Positions 1 to 8,581 of a DNA stretch of 64,000 nucleotides are shown here, piece by piece; position 1 is the first letter of the stretch; each line of letters starts with the position of its first letter. The stretch is from Ferruginibacter paludis. Lineage in GTDB: Bacteria; Bacteroidota; Bacteroidia; Chitinophagales; Chitinophagaceae. A model generated the notes under the pieces. It was not told the origin of the DNA and ran no database searches. It was given only the letters and a program-made list of their open reading frames with translations. The DNA lies in NCBI RefSeq assembly GCF_030409685.1, contig NZ_JAUFQJ010000015.1, forward strand, positions 1 through 64,000, written 5' to 3'. The translations under genes were made by a program, and so were the position numbers.

Positions 1-38
1 TGGCAGCATGAATAACAAAATATTCAATCGCTCTCTCA

Positions 39-143
39 GGTGGGTCAACATGCAAGAATAAACATCAACCATAGACCTATCTAGGGGTGGGTCAACATGC
101 AAGAATGGTGGGTCAACATGAACAGGAATGGTGGGTCAACATG
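39..143. repeat. Four direct repeats, probable end of an IS21-type element
   Basis: The 14-mer GGTGGGTCAACATG occurs four times, at 39-52, 86-99, 107-120 and 130-143. The last three are 21 and 23 bases apart and are followed by similar spacers (AAGAAT, GGAAT). Arrays of short terminal repeats next to a broken gene are typical of IS21-family ends, where the transposase binds several sites. The array stops right where the GH16 gene is cut. I infer a transposon end with the rest of the element beyond base 1; no transposase is visible here, so the family is tentative. Confidence 0.6.
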
Positions 144-144
144 G

Positions 145-543
145 TCAGGAATCTATAGTTGCATCAAACGGGGTTGTGGCGCCCGTTACGGTTTCTTTTT
201 TTGCGGTAATAACAAGATTGCCATTCTGCAACTGGAGATTGGCAGCCTGGTAATATTGCAGTTCATTGTTGTAGGCACCACCGGTCCACACATTCCATTT
301 GGTAAGGTCTGTATCAAAATTATCTTCAAAAACTTTAGTATAGCCCGCCGCTGTTACAGCAGTTTCATTAAACACATAATCGCAGGTGCCTGTTGCACTT
401 ACAGTGACATTGCTTAACGAGACTGGGGCCAGGGTAGCGTTTTGTTGCAGGGATGCGTCCATCGTTTTATGGCAAGCCGCCAGGTTGGTAAGGCATACAA
501 GGGCCGCAAATAACCTGTTGCCTGTTGTGGTTACACTTTTCAT
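145..543 (-). pseudogene. N-terminal fragment of a GH16-type glycanase lipoprotein
   Basis: The 132-residue reading frame starts with a lipoprotein signal (LTNLAAC, lipid-bearing Cys24). After a linker it shows the start of a GH16 laminarinase/agarase fold: FEDNFDTDLTKWNVWTGG followed by NNELQYY and LVITAKKE, the usual first beta strands. Members of the family are about 270-300 residues, and the catalytic ExDxxE motif would come later, so it is absent. The frame ends in a stop supplied by the repeat array at 130-143. I infer disruption by insertion. The missing part may lie beyond the left end of the window. The fragment cannot be catalytically active by itself. Confidence 0.75.
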
Positions 544-847
544 GCAATAATCGTTTGGTGAACTATTTTATACAATAATAATACTTTATAATGTGATTAA
601 AAGCATACTGCTGCCGGTTTAGCCGGACGGGACAAAAATAATTTGCAATGAAGGCGTTTGTTTTAAACATGCGGTGATAAACCGACGCCCATTGCGGAAG
701 GGAGTCTGTGCCGGCTGTATTTTGGGGCATATACGGCAGGGTTGTTGGTGTGTTAAATCAAACAGGAGTGGTTTTAAATCATACAATGGTATGTTTCAGG
801 CCCGGTCGCAGCTGCATAAAAGGATTTAGCTTACTGAAAATAGAATC
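544..847. other. Intergenic region, nothing recognised
   Basis: About 300 bases lie between the truncated GH16 gene and the first receiver gene. I see no convincing open frame, hairpin or RNA gene. The stretch must hold the divergent promoters of both neighbours, but no clear TTG-N19-TAnnTTTG match was found. Confidence 0.4.
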
Positions 848-1210
848 ATGTATAATATTTTGATTGTTGAAGATGAAGTTGAATTGTCTCACTTGTATGT
901 CAGGTTATTTAGCCTTTGCAGGTACCATATAAAGGTTGTATCTACCGGAAAAGATATTCATGCTGTGATAACCGACTATCAACCAGACGTCATTCTCCTG
1001 GATATTTATTTAAGAGGTGAAGATGGAAGGGATATATGTAAAGAAATAAAGCAAATCCATCAAAATATTCCCATCATTTTGGTGTCTGCAGCCAACCAGC
1101 TAAAGCAAATGGCGGATGCCTGCGGCGCAGATGACTACATTGAAAAGCCCTTCGACATTTATAACATCATGAATAAAGTTGCCCGGTGGGGAAAGGGGTA
1201 TGAAAATTAA
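848..1210 (+). CDS. Stand-alone receiver domain protein (paralogue 1)
   Basis: A 120-residue protein that is only a CheY-type receiver. Visible residues are the acidic pair E8/D9 (ILIVEDE), the phosphoacceptor Asp52 (VILLDIYL), Ser80 at the switch Thr/Ser position (ILVSAAN) and Lys100 (YIEKPFD). No output domain follows, so it probably acts by protein contact with a kinase or target. It is closely related to the product of 1377-1739; both share the segment EDGRDICK after the phosphorylation loop. The partner kinase is not identifiable, although the LytS-type kinase at 3268-4338 is nearby. The receiver identity is certain, the pathway unknown. Confidence 0.9.
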   Translation: MYNILIVEDEVELSHLYVRLFSLCRYHIKVVSTGKDIHAVITDYQPDVILLDIYLRGEDGRDICKEIKQIHQNIPIILVSAANQLKQMADACGADDYIEKPFDIYNIMNKVARWGKGYEN

Positions 1211-1376
1211 AACTTGATTCTGCAAAATAAATTTCCACTCCTTTTACGCGGCTGAATGCTGATATCATCCAACTTATACAATTAAATAAATCCTATACTA
1301 CCCCTGGTTCGTGTCAATATTCTCTTTGGGTCTATTATTGTACAGTGCAGACTTTACTTTAATTAAAAAGCTAACC

Positions 1377-1739
1377 ATGCCCAATATTTTAATTGTTGAA
1401 GATTCTGCTGAGTTTAAACATGTTTACATTCAGCTTTTTTCAATGTATAATATACATGTTACAGTAGTATCAACAGGCAAGGGGCTAGATGCTATTATAG
1501 AAGCGGCAAAACCTGATCTGATTTTATTGGATATATATTTAGGGCATGAAGATGGAAGGGATATATGCAAAGCAATCAAATTAGCCCAGAAAGCAATTCC
1601 AGTAATTATGGTATCAATTAGCAGTGGCCTTAAAGCAAAGTCGGTTGCTTGTGGTGCGGATGACTATATTAAGAAACCTTTTGACATAAAACATTTGTTG
1701 GGTAAGGTAAATAAATGGACACAAAATAGCCCGGACTAA
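1377..1739 (+). CDS. Stand-alone receiver domain protein (paralogue 2)
   Basis: A 120-residue receiver-only protein with Asp52 as phosphoacceptor (LILLDIYL) and a KKPFD lysine motif. I chose the ATG at 1377 (MPNILIVEDS) over an earlier in-frame start at 1311. It gives exactly the length of the paralogue at 848-1210 and begins at the first beta strand of the fold, while the extra 22 residues match nothing in the family. The two genes are separated by 166 bases and look like a tandem duplication (shared LDIYL and EDGRDICKxIK). No effector domain is present, so function depends on an unknown partner. Confidence 0.88.
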   Translation: MPNILIVEDSAEFKHVYIQLFSMYNIHVTVVSTGKGLDAIIEAAKPDLILLDIYLGHEDGRDICKAIKLAQKAIPVIMVSISSGLKAKSVACGADDYIKKPFDIKHLLGKVNKWTQNSPD

Positions 1740-1852
1740 AACAGGGTTCACCAAAATAATTTCAACTCGTGGCACCCGGCACAATACAACTGCGCAGTAA
1801 CTATTTTGATGATTGAAAACAGGTCATTAGCAAAGTAATTGTTAAACACAAC

Positions 1853-1882
1853 TTGCACCATATGTTGGTTTATATAATTTTG
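1853..1882 (+). promoter_or_regulatory. Bacteroidota-type promoter for the third receiver gene
   Basis: TTG at 1853-1855 and TAATTTTG at 1875-1882 are separated by exactly 19 bases. This fits the Bacteroidota housekeeping consensus TTG-N19-TAnnTTTG. It lies about 90 bases upstream of the ATG at 1974. The fit is by eye; no start site data are available. Confidence 0.6.
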
Positions 1883-1973
1883 ATGTTGGAACTTTAACGA
1901 AGGCAATTACTTTCAAAGTGAGAACGTTTCGTTTGTGCTGATAATTACCATCTGAAATTTTACATCGCCCCAC

Positions 1974-2342
1974 ATGAAGAAGATTCTGATAGTTGATGAT
2001 GAACCTGATTTACTACAAATGGTTTCGATTGTACTCAATTTCGACAATTTTGAAACATTTACTGCTGGGTCCAAAGATAAAGCCCTGGCGATTTTACAAC
2101 AGGTGATTCCGGACTTGATCATACTGGACGTAAACCTTTCCGGCTACGATGGCAGGGATTTTTGTAAAGAATTAAAATCCAGCACCGCATTTAAACATAT
2201 CCCAATACAGCTGTATTCTGCAGATTCACAAAAGTTAGCTGATTTTGAATTATGTAACGCAGATGGAGTGATTGGTAAACCATTTGAAATTGCACAACTT
2301 ACTGCTACCGTTAAAAGTTTAGTCACAGCAAGATTCAACTGA
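1974..2342 (+). CDS. Stand-alone receiver domain protein (paralogue 3)
   Basis: A 122-residue single-domain response regulator: ILIVDDEPD gives the acidic pair Asp8/Asp9, Asp52 (LIILDVNL) is the phosphoacceptor, and GKPFE supplies the conserved Lys. It is more diverged from the two upstream receivers but keeps the same DGRDFCKELK segment after the phosphorylation loop. This argues for common descent of all three. It has its own promoter-like sequence at 1853-1882. There is no DNA-binding or enzymatic output domain. It may feed a phosphorelay or modulate another kinase; nothing in the sequence decides this. Confidence 0.9.
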   Translation: MKKILIVDDEPDLLQMVSIVLNFDNFETFTAGSKDKALAILQQVIPDLIILDVNLSGYDGRDFCKELKSSTAFKHIPIQLYSADSQKLADFELCNADGVIGKPFEIAQLTATVKSLVTARFN

Positions 2343-2563
2343 CCAGGTATAGACTTTAAACATTTGCCACCTGGTAAACCCTTACCGTCCGCACATCAAC
2401 AGGATTTGTACAATTGTAATTATCGCCCGTACGGCAGCGTTACCGGTGCAGTGTATTCAACGTCGGATTTTACGGCAGATGCGTTATTCGTTTTAGTATT
2501 TGCTGTGTAAACTCCGGCTGGACAAAAGGACGTCCCTGCGCCTGATGGGTACATAATATCCCA

Positions 2564-3271
2564 TCACTTATTTTTAATGATACCTGAAAATTGTTCACGA
2601 TAAGTTATGCCAACCGGTATTTGTTTTTTATTGATAACAACCATCCCCTTCTCAATAATTTCAATATGCTTCAATGAGATGATATAGGATTTATGAATAC
2701 GGATAAACTCTTTGGCCGGCAGCATCTTTAATATATCGGTCATAGGTAATAAGGTCATGATTTTTGTTTTTACCGTATAAAAGGTCATATAATTTCCTGC
2801 AGCTTCAATATAATAAATGTCATCAGTTGCTATTTTATACGTTTTTGAACCGCTTTTAATCAGTACTGATTCTCTTTTCTTTTCTGTGTCCGCAGCTACG
2901 GATGAATCTTCTTTTTTTGAGGAGGAAAAGTCAGCCACCTTGTTAACCCCCTTAAGAAAGCGGTCATATTTTATAGGCTTCATCAGGTAGTCTACAGCAT
3001 TAAGCTCATAACTTTCTGCACCGTATTCTGAATAGGCGGTGGTAAATATTATTTTTGGCAACACAGGCAATGCCTTCAACAATTCAATACCTGAAAGTTC
3101 CGGCATATTAATATCGATAAACACCATATCCACCGGAGTTTTTAATAAGAAACTCATAGCGTCAAATGGGTTGGTAAATGCCGCGACAAATTCCAGGTGT
3201 GGCGTTTTTTGAATATACCCGGATATCAGTTCAAGGGCCAGGGGCTCATCATCTATAGCAATGCATTTCAT
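2564..3271 (-). CDS. LytTR-family response regulator
   Basis: A 235-residue DNA-binding response regulator. The N-terminal receiver (about 1-120) has Asp7/Asp8, phosphoacceptor Asp53 (MVFIDINMP), the Thr pair at 77/78 and Lys98 (LMKPI). After a polar linker, the C-terminal LytTR domain (about 135-235) shows DIYYIEAAGNYMTFYT and FIRIHKSYIISL, both hallmarks of the family. The start overlaps the kinase stop by four bases (ATGA type), so the pair is translated as one operon from 4338 downwards. The target genes are not visible; autoregulation or control of the neighbouring peptidase gene is possible but unproven. Confidence 0.93.
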   Translation of the reverse strand: MKCIAIDDEPLALELISGYIQKTPHLEFVAAFTNPFDAMSFLLKTPVDMVFIDINMPELSGIELLKALPVLPKIIFTTAYSEYGAESYELNAVDYLMKPIKYDRFLKGVNKVADFSSSKKEDSSVAADTEKKRESVLIKSGSKTYKIATDDIYYIEAAGNYMTFYTVKTKIMTLLPMTDILKMLPAKEFIRIHKSYIISLKHIEIIEKGMVVINKKQIPVGITYREQFSGIIKNK

Positions 3272-4338
3272 ACATGAACTGGTTTTAGTTGGATTTGTAA
3301 CGTTACCTGGAAAAAATCATCCCCGTCGTTTATTTCCAATGAATATTGGTTTGGATACATCAGCAGCAGCCGTTCCTTTACATTTTTCATTCCTATACCT
3401 GAATGGGCCTTGCCGGGGCCAACCGGACTATGGTTCTTTAAATTTTTTGATTCAAACAGCAGGACCCCCGAATGTATCGATAACGAAATGGACATTTCAG
3501 GTTTCTTACTTAACATGATCCCATGTTTAAATACATTTTCAATAAATGGAATAAGAATCATCGGGGCGATTGTAAAGCTTTGATAATCTCCTTTGACTTC
3601 ATATTTAACCTTACCTGCAATTTCGGGGGACAAACGCTGCAACTGCAGGTTAATATAATTGTCAATATACAGCAACTCTTTTTCAAGCAGCACCTGGTCC
3701 TCGTTACTCTCGTAAAGAACATAACGCATAAACCCGGATATTTTTTCTATAATGTCTGCAGTAGGCTCATCATTACTTTTTACCGCACTGGCATAAGCCA
3801 TATTTAAAGTATTGAAAAGAAAATGAGGATTGATCTGGGCTTTAAGATATTTTAATTGAGTATTTAAATTTTCGCTTACCAACTGTTGTTGCAATTTATT
3901 GCTGATCACCCAGTTTTTGGTTAGCCCATAACCTAAAGACAAAGACAGGATTAAGAATTTACTTATAAGGTTAGCATTGACTTCAGCAAAGAGCGGTTCT
4001 TTTTCACTGGAAAAAAGAGATATCGCATAAAAATGATCAAAAGTAGTATTGATCAAAACAATACCAACATATATACCTGTCAGTGAAGCAATATACCATG
4101 CGAACCGCTGTCTCGAAAAAAAGCGGGGGATGAGGTACAATGCATTACAGTAGAACAATAGCATGCTTAAAAGCGTATTCCAAATCAATGGCGGGTAAAT
4201 ACTCCCATCTACTTTACGAAACGGTCCCAAAGTTCTAACCTGCAACCACATCACCATAAAAAAAGAGCTCCAAATAAGAAAATGAACCAGGGGTTCAATA
4301 CGGTCTTTCAACCGGGATATTTTGAGCATCTTCATCAT
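3268..4338 (-). CDS. LytS/YehU-type membrane sensor histidine kinase
   Basis: A 356-residue kinase of the His_kinase/LytS type. Four hydrophobic segments (about 17-36, 51-70, 82-100 and 122-140) form the membrane part with little extracytoplasmic sequence. The phosphoacceptor motif QINPHFLFNTLN follows at about 168-179 (His172). The ATP-binding domain has the N box PFIENVFKHG (about 264-273) and the G box SGIGMKNVKERL (about 313-324). It overlaps the LytTR regulator gene by four bases and should phosphorylate its Asp53. No periplasmic sensor domain is present, so the signal may be sensed within the membrane. Such pairs are very common in Bacteroidota. Confidence 0.93.
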   Translation of the reverse strand: MMKMLKISRLKDRIEPLVHFLIWSSFFMVMWLQVRTLGPFRKVDGSIYPPLIWNTLLSMLLFYCNALYLIPRFFSRQRFAWYIASLTGIYVGIVLINTTFDHFYAISLFSSEKEPLFAEVNANLISKFLILSLSLGYGLTKNWVISNKLQQQLVSENLNTQLKYLKAQINPHFLFNTLNMAYASAVKSNDEPTADIIEKISGFMRYVLYESNEDQVLLEKELLYIDNYINLQLQRLSPEIAGKVKYEVKGDYQSFTIAPMILIPFIENVFKHGIMLSKKPEMSISLSIHSGVLLFESKNLKNHSPVGPGKAHSGIGMKNVKERLLLMYPNQYSLEINDGDDFFQVTLQIQLKPVHV

Positions 4339-4543
4339 TTAGCTTGTAAATATAGTTGAAGAACAATTGAATAGCAGGGCGGAAAATTCATTATTATTTG
4401 AATTGCGTGTATTGCTATTTGTATTGCGTTTGTCCATTAAATGGAGGCAGTACCATCACTTTAAAGCCTGTTCAGATAATTGATTTATTTCTAAAAATTA
4501 AACCCTGGTATTTTGTAAAAAATTATCATTAAACAACTTTATT

Positions 4544-5971
4544 ATGACAACAACAACTTACCTATCAGTAATCCTGTTATTTATTGCATGCTCCGTTTAT
4601 GGCCAGCAAAAAGAGCAACCCTCATTGGAAGGCTCCTGGATGGGTAAAGCTAACGCCAAAGATTTGTCTTTGGAAGAATTGGTACTATTCAGATTTGAAA
4701 AGAAAAACAATTCGGTTAAAGGCTTCATGGATTTTCCTGACAAGAGATTAAAAGACATCCCTCTTGATAAAGTTTGGATGGTTAAGGATAGTGTTTTTGC
4801 AGATGCAAGAAAGTCGTTGGGCTGGCCAGAGTCGGCGCCATTAATTTTTAAAGGACGTATCATGCCTGGCGATTCCATTATAGATGGCGTATGGGGCGGT
4901 GAAAGGCATTTAGAAGTGAGGCGCACCAATGATGTATTTACACTTAAGACAAATTTAAACCCTGCACTTTCTGGTTATAAAATAATTAAATTAATAGAAA
5001 GTACTCCCATTAAAGACCAGCAGGCTACCGGTGCCTGCTGGAGTTTTGCAACTACCTCTTTTATTGAAACTGAAGCAATCAGGCTAAAGAAAAAAGCAGT
5101 TGTACTTTCACCCATGTTTTTCGTTCGGCCAACTTATATCAACAAAGCCGAGAATTATATAAGAAGAAACGGGAGCAGCGCTTTTGGGGAAGGGGATTTA
5201 ACTTTCAGCGTTTTGAAAGCCTACAAAGAATACGGCGCCATTCCTGAAATGGTTTACCCGGGAAAAAATGGATCTGATACAAAATATGATCATTCTGAAA
5301 TGAATATTGCCCTGCTGGAGAAAGCTAAATATTATTCGCAATCTCATGGCAATTTAACACCGGCACTGTACAGGAAAGATATGGACGACATCCTGACTCA
5401 AACCCTGGGTAAAGTTCCTGCTACATTTGTTTACGAAGGAAAAGTATTTACCCCTAAAACATTTGCAACAGAAATGATTGGCATCAATCCCGACGACTAT
5501 GTTGAAATTACTTCCTTCAGCCATCATCCTTTTTATACAAAGTTTGTTTTGGAAATTGAAGCAAACTGGAATAATAATTACTATTTGAATTTGCCTCTTT
5601 TAGATTTTAATTCCGTCATTGATGATGCGCTGCTGCATAATTATTCGGTTTGCTGGGACGGGGATATCTATGAAGGGTTGAACAACGGGTTTGCTGTTTT
5701 GGATAGTAATAAAATGATTACACAACAGATCAGGCAGGCAGCCTTTGATAACCGAACCACTGAAGATGTACATAATATGCATATTATTGGTATGGCTAAA
5801 AACCAAAAAGGTGAACCATTCTATATCCTTAAAAATTCATCTGATGGTAAAGACTGTGGAGGGTATCTGTATATGTCAAAAGAATATTTACTTTTAAAAA
5901 CCATTTCTGTAATGGTTAATAAAAATGCTATTTCCAAAGCAATAGTTAAGAAAGCAGGAAATAATCTTTAG
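4544..5971 (+). CDS. Exported papain-fold (C1B, bleomycin hydrolase-like) cysteine peptidase
   Basis: A 475-residue protein with a signal peptide (cleavage near Gly20-Gln21). Residues 25-145 form a separate beta-rich N-terminal region (SWMGKANAKDLSLEELVLFRF) that I do not recognise. The peptidase domain begins near 150: IKDQQATGACWSFA carries the oxyanion Gln and catalytic Cys165, DVHNM carries His410 and ILKNSSD carries Asn431. The order and the closing VMVNKNAI resemble bleomycin hydrolase/aminopeptidase C. Those enzymes are cytosolic, so export plus an added N-terminal domain is unusual. It starts 205 bases from the divergent sensor kinase gene. Substrate unknown; a role in extracytoplasmic protein turnover is inferred. 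Confidence 0.85.
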   Translation: MTTTTYLSVILLFIACSVYGQQKEQPSLEGSWMGKANAKDLSLEELVLFRFEKKNNSVKGFMDFPDKRLKDIPLDKVWMVKDSVFADARKSLGWPESAPLIFKGRIMPGDSIIDGVWGGERHLEVRRTNDVFTLKTNLNPALSGYKIIKLIESTPIKDQQATGACWSFATTSFIETEAIRLKKKAVVLSPMFFVRPTYINKAENYIRRNGSSAFGEGDLTFSVLKAYKEYGAIPEMVYPGKNGSDTKYDHSEMNIALLEKAKYYSQSHGNLTPALYRKDMDDILTQTLGKVPATFVYEGKVFTPKTFATEMIGINPDDYVEITSFSHHPFYTKFVLEIEANWNNNYYLNLPLLDFNSVIDDALLHNYSVCWDGDIYEGLNNGFAVLDSNKMITQQIRQAAFDNRTTEDVHNMHIIGMAKNQKGEPFYILKNSSDGKDCGGYLYMSKEYLLLKTISVMVNKNAISKAIVKKAGNNL

Positions 5972-6105
5972 AAGTATTACCAGGCGGATAAATACCCGTT
6001 TCCCTAACCCAAATCAGCTAATTTTACACAGCCTCACATGTCTTTACAAATAAAGATGTTGATGTAGAAAACTAACCGGAGAATACATTTAAAACCATTT
6101 CAATT

Positions 6106-6837
6106 ATGCCAGGAAAATTAAGCGGTAAGATCGCCATTGTAACAGGTGCCAGTGCGGGAATAGGCAGAGCCTCCGCCCTTGCTTTAGCCGCCGAAGGAGC
6201 CAAGGTTGTAATAACAGCCCGCCGCCAGGACAGGCTGGACTCCTTGGTAGCTGAAATAAAAGCAATGAACTCGCAAGCCTTTGCGGTTGCAGGTGATGCC
6301 AACGACGAAGCAACCGCCAAAAGATGCGTTGAAACCGCACTGGATCAAGCAGGAAGAATTGATATTCTTTTGAACAACACCGGCATGGGCAATTATAAAA
6401 ATCTTGTTGATACTTCTTTGGAAGAATATGACCAGCTGATGAATACGAATATGCGTAGCACTTTTATTTTTACGCGGCAAGTGGTGCCACACATGTTATT
6501 GCAGAAGCAAGGCACTATCCTTATGATCTCATCGATGGCAGGCCTGTATGGTTTTGCAAACCAGGCAGTGTATTGTGCCACCAAATTTGCCCAGGTGGGT
6601 TTTGCCCAATCGCTTGATAAAGAACTTAGACCGGCTGGCATTAAAGTGGGCGTTATTTGCCCTGGCGGTGTAAAAACGGAGTTTGCCATTGGTGCCGGCC
6701 GCACGGAAGAAAGTGTTGCCCAGTCGGGCATGCTCGAAGCAACGGATGTAGCAGGGGCAGTGTTACTGGCTTGTACGCAAGCCCCGGGGTCAAGAATTAT
6801 TGAAATTCAAATGCGGACGATGAGTGAGTCGCTGTAA
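6106..6837 (+). CDS. Short-chain dehydrogenase/reductase
   Basis: A 243-residue cytosolic SDR of the classical type. The cofactor loop TGASAGIG is at 13-20. The NNTG motif (90-93) replaces the usual NNAG with a mild change. The catalytic set is Ser143, Tyr156 and Lys160 (YCATK). ARR after the second beta strand suggests NADP(H) preference, since basic residues there bind the 2'-phosphate. PGGVKTEF is the usual segment after the active site. Substrate cannot be read from sequence. The ATG at 6106 places the Rossmann loop at the usual distance from the N terminus. It appears to be a single-gene unit. Confidence 0.9.
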   Translation: MPGKLSGKIAIVTGASAGIGRASALALAAEGAKVVITARRQDRLDSLVAEIKAMNSQAFAVAGDANDEATAKRCVETALDQAGRIDILLNNTGMGNYKNLVDTSLEEYDQLMNTNMRSTFIFTRQVVPHMLLQKQGTILMISSMAGLYGFANQAVYCATKFAQVGFAQSLDKELRPAGIKVGVICPGGVKTEFAIGAGRTEESVAQSGMLEATDVAGAVLLACTQAPGSRIIEIQMRTMSESL

Positions 6838-6910
6838 GCAATGTATGACTCCACACGACTATAAAATACCAGGACTGTTTTTATGGGCCGGCAGGATTGC
6901 TGCTATTGCA

Positions 6911-6934
6911 CATCGTTGCGTCGCACACTTGTAC
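6911..6934 (+). repeat. Dispersed 24-base repeat, copy 1
   Basis: This intergenic sequence contains GCGTCGCACACTT and matches copies at 50383-50404 (same strand) and 56324-56347 (opposite strand), differing at one to three positions. All three copies lie between genes. The upstream GCTGCTATT is also shared with the copy at 50383. No coding function is evident. Confidence 0.65.
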
Positions 6935-7024
6935 GTTCTGTTCACATGCAGCGATCAATACATACCAGGGCAAGAGGCGGGCGGACATGCTGCCAAATAA
7001 GCAAACCGTCTTTTTAGTGTATCC

Positions 7025-7081
7025 CTGCAGGTGTCCACTCACGCTGCCGGCTTTGATACGCTCACCTGCAGCGACAGGGAG
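7025..7081. repeat. Inverted repeat downstream of SDR and epimerase genes
   Basis: CTGCAGGTG at 7025-7033 pairs perfectly with CACCTGCAG at 7073-7081, 39 bases apart. It lies between the converging ends of the SDR gene and the epimerase gene. It could be a bidirectional terminator stem or a remnant of mobile DNA; no T-run follows. Confidence 0.4.
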
Positions 7082-7099
7082 CGGTGGTAAAATGCATAC

Positions 7100-8002
7100 T
7101 TAGTCCGGCTTCACATATTTGCGCCAGTTATGTTGTTCTTTAAACCCCAACACTTCGCGGATTTTACGGTTTGAAAACAGGGCTTCATGTTCCTCCAGTT
7201 CATGGGTAACCGGCACACCGGGAAAAAACCGCTCAACCAGTTCTTTGGCGGGGATAATTGCGCCATTGTGATCATTGCCGGCATTGAAAACCTGGAAGCC
7301 AAGATGATCATTTTGCAAACATAAATCCACAATTTGACCCAGGTCACGTGCATCAATATAACAGAAAGCATTCCTGCGTCGCATAGCAGGGTTTTTAAAA
7401 TAAGCCGGAAACAGTTCGGCGTATTCGTGGGGCTCAATCACATTCCCAATTCGAAGCGCATAGATATCAAAGCCTGACCGGCGCTGGAAGGCACGAGCCG
7501 TTTTTTCATTCACCACCTTCGATAAACCATAGCTATCCATTGGGTCAACATCATAGTCTTCCTGTAAAGGCAGCACATGAGGGTCTGTTTTGCCATCTGA
7601 AAAGCAGATACCGTACGTGGTCTCCGACGAAGCAATAATTATCTTTTTAATGCCAAGCTTCACGGCTGCTTCAATCACATTATAAGTACCGATTGTATTG
7701 ACCCGGAAAGTTTCATTATCAGGTGTAATTAAGATCCTAGGGATAGCAGCAAAATGTACTACCGCATCAAAACGCGGTGCGCCGTTACCTGGTTCCAACT
7801 CATCTAACCCTGCATACGAACTCATCGCATTAAACATTTGTCCGGAGTCGGTAATATCAGCTACCAGGTTATCCACCCCCGGATAGTCTAAACGCACCAG
7901 GTCTACATTCATCACCCGATGCCCCTGGTTCAGCAGGTAAGCTATTACGTGTTTTCCTGCTTTTCCCGATCCCCCTGTAAATAATATACGCTTTTTAGTC
8001 AT
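7100..8002 (-). CDS. NAD-dependent epimerase/dehydratase (extended SDR)
   Basis: A 300-residue extended SDR of the sugar-nucleotide epimerase type. The glycine-rich loop is TGGSGKAG (9-16) and Asp34 after beta-2 (NVDL) fits NAD binding. The catalytic residues are Ser125/Ser126 (IIIASSETTYG), Tyr158 and Lys162 (SYGLSK). The C-terminal half (RRNAFCYIDARDLGQIV, then FNAGND) is the substrate-binding part typical of UDP-sugar epimerases and NAD(P)-dependent sugar dehydrogenases. No capsule or LPS cluster surrounds it, so its nucleotide sugar is unknown. The frame is intact. Confidence 0.88.
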   Translation of the reverse strand: MTKKRILFTGGSGKAGKHVIAYLLNQGHRVMNVDLVRLDYPGVDNLVADITDSGQMFNAMSSYAGLDELEPGNGAPRFDAVVHFAAIPRILITPDNETFRVNTIGTYNVIEAAVKLGIKKIIIASSETTYGICFSDGKTDPHVLPLQEDYDVDPMDSYGLSKVVNEKTARAFQRRSGFDIYALRIGNVIEPHEYAELFPAYFKNPAMRRRNAFCYIDARDLGQIVDLCLQNDHLGFQVFNAGNDHNGAIIPAKELVERFFPGVPVTHELEEHEALFSNRKIREVLGFKEQHNWRKYVKPD

Positions 8003-8581
8003 GAAGTATCCTGTTTAATAGTGATTGTATGCTTTGGCAGCCAGCAGGTACTGCGGTGCAAGCTCCCCGGCAGAACCATTGGTGATTACAAATGTAGGAA
8101 GAATGAAGTCTTAAGCCTTAGTTTTCAAAGCCGCTCTCACCGACGGTGCAATGACAGTGATGGCATCGTTGCCTTGCTGAAAAAAAGTGACTCCCTGCCG
8201 GAGATCAGGCGGCCGTATGGGGTAGGAATGAGGGCCGTGTTGTTGTTCCTGTCGTGTCTTTCCTGGCTATGAGGCTTTGATTTTTTTGCAAGCCACAGTA
8301 CTCGCCCCGGAATTTTTGGGCGGAGAATCGGGTCGAAAGAAAAAAAATGAATACACTGCTATGGAGTAAAATTATCAAATCGCTGGAGCTGCTGCTGCAA
8401 TTTGAAAACTTCGAAGGCGGGTTGCTGCGCTGGCCATGACATCCCACAATGTTTCCAAGCCGCAGGACCTGGGAAATTGCTGGGGGGAGACTCCGGTCGG
8501 AAGAAAATTTGCAATGCTTGCTATGAAAATCCCATCAGGATAGAAGCTGGCGCAAATAGAAATTATACTTAATTTTGGGAA
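8003..8581. other. Intergenic accessory DNA with a dispersed repeat (8409-8500)
   Basis: No convincing gene lies in these 580 bases. Bases 8409-8469 (starting CTTCGAAGGC, containing CTGGCCATGACATC and ending GCCGCAGGACC) match 17518-17577. Bases 8471-8500 (GGGAAATTGCTGG) match 17711-17740. In this copy the two blocks are adjacent; in the other they are separated by about 130 bases. CTCACCGAC near 8135 also occurs inverted near 17650. I read this as a decayed dispersed element of unknown type. Confidence 0.5.

Noticed and set aside
97..417. Open frame of 106 codons on the plus strand at the left end
   Set aside because: It runs antisense through the GH16 fragment and starts inside the repeat array; composition is not protein-like.
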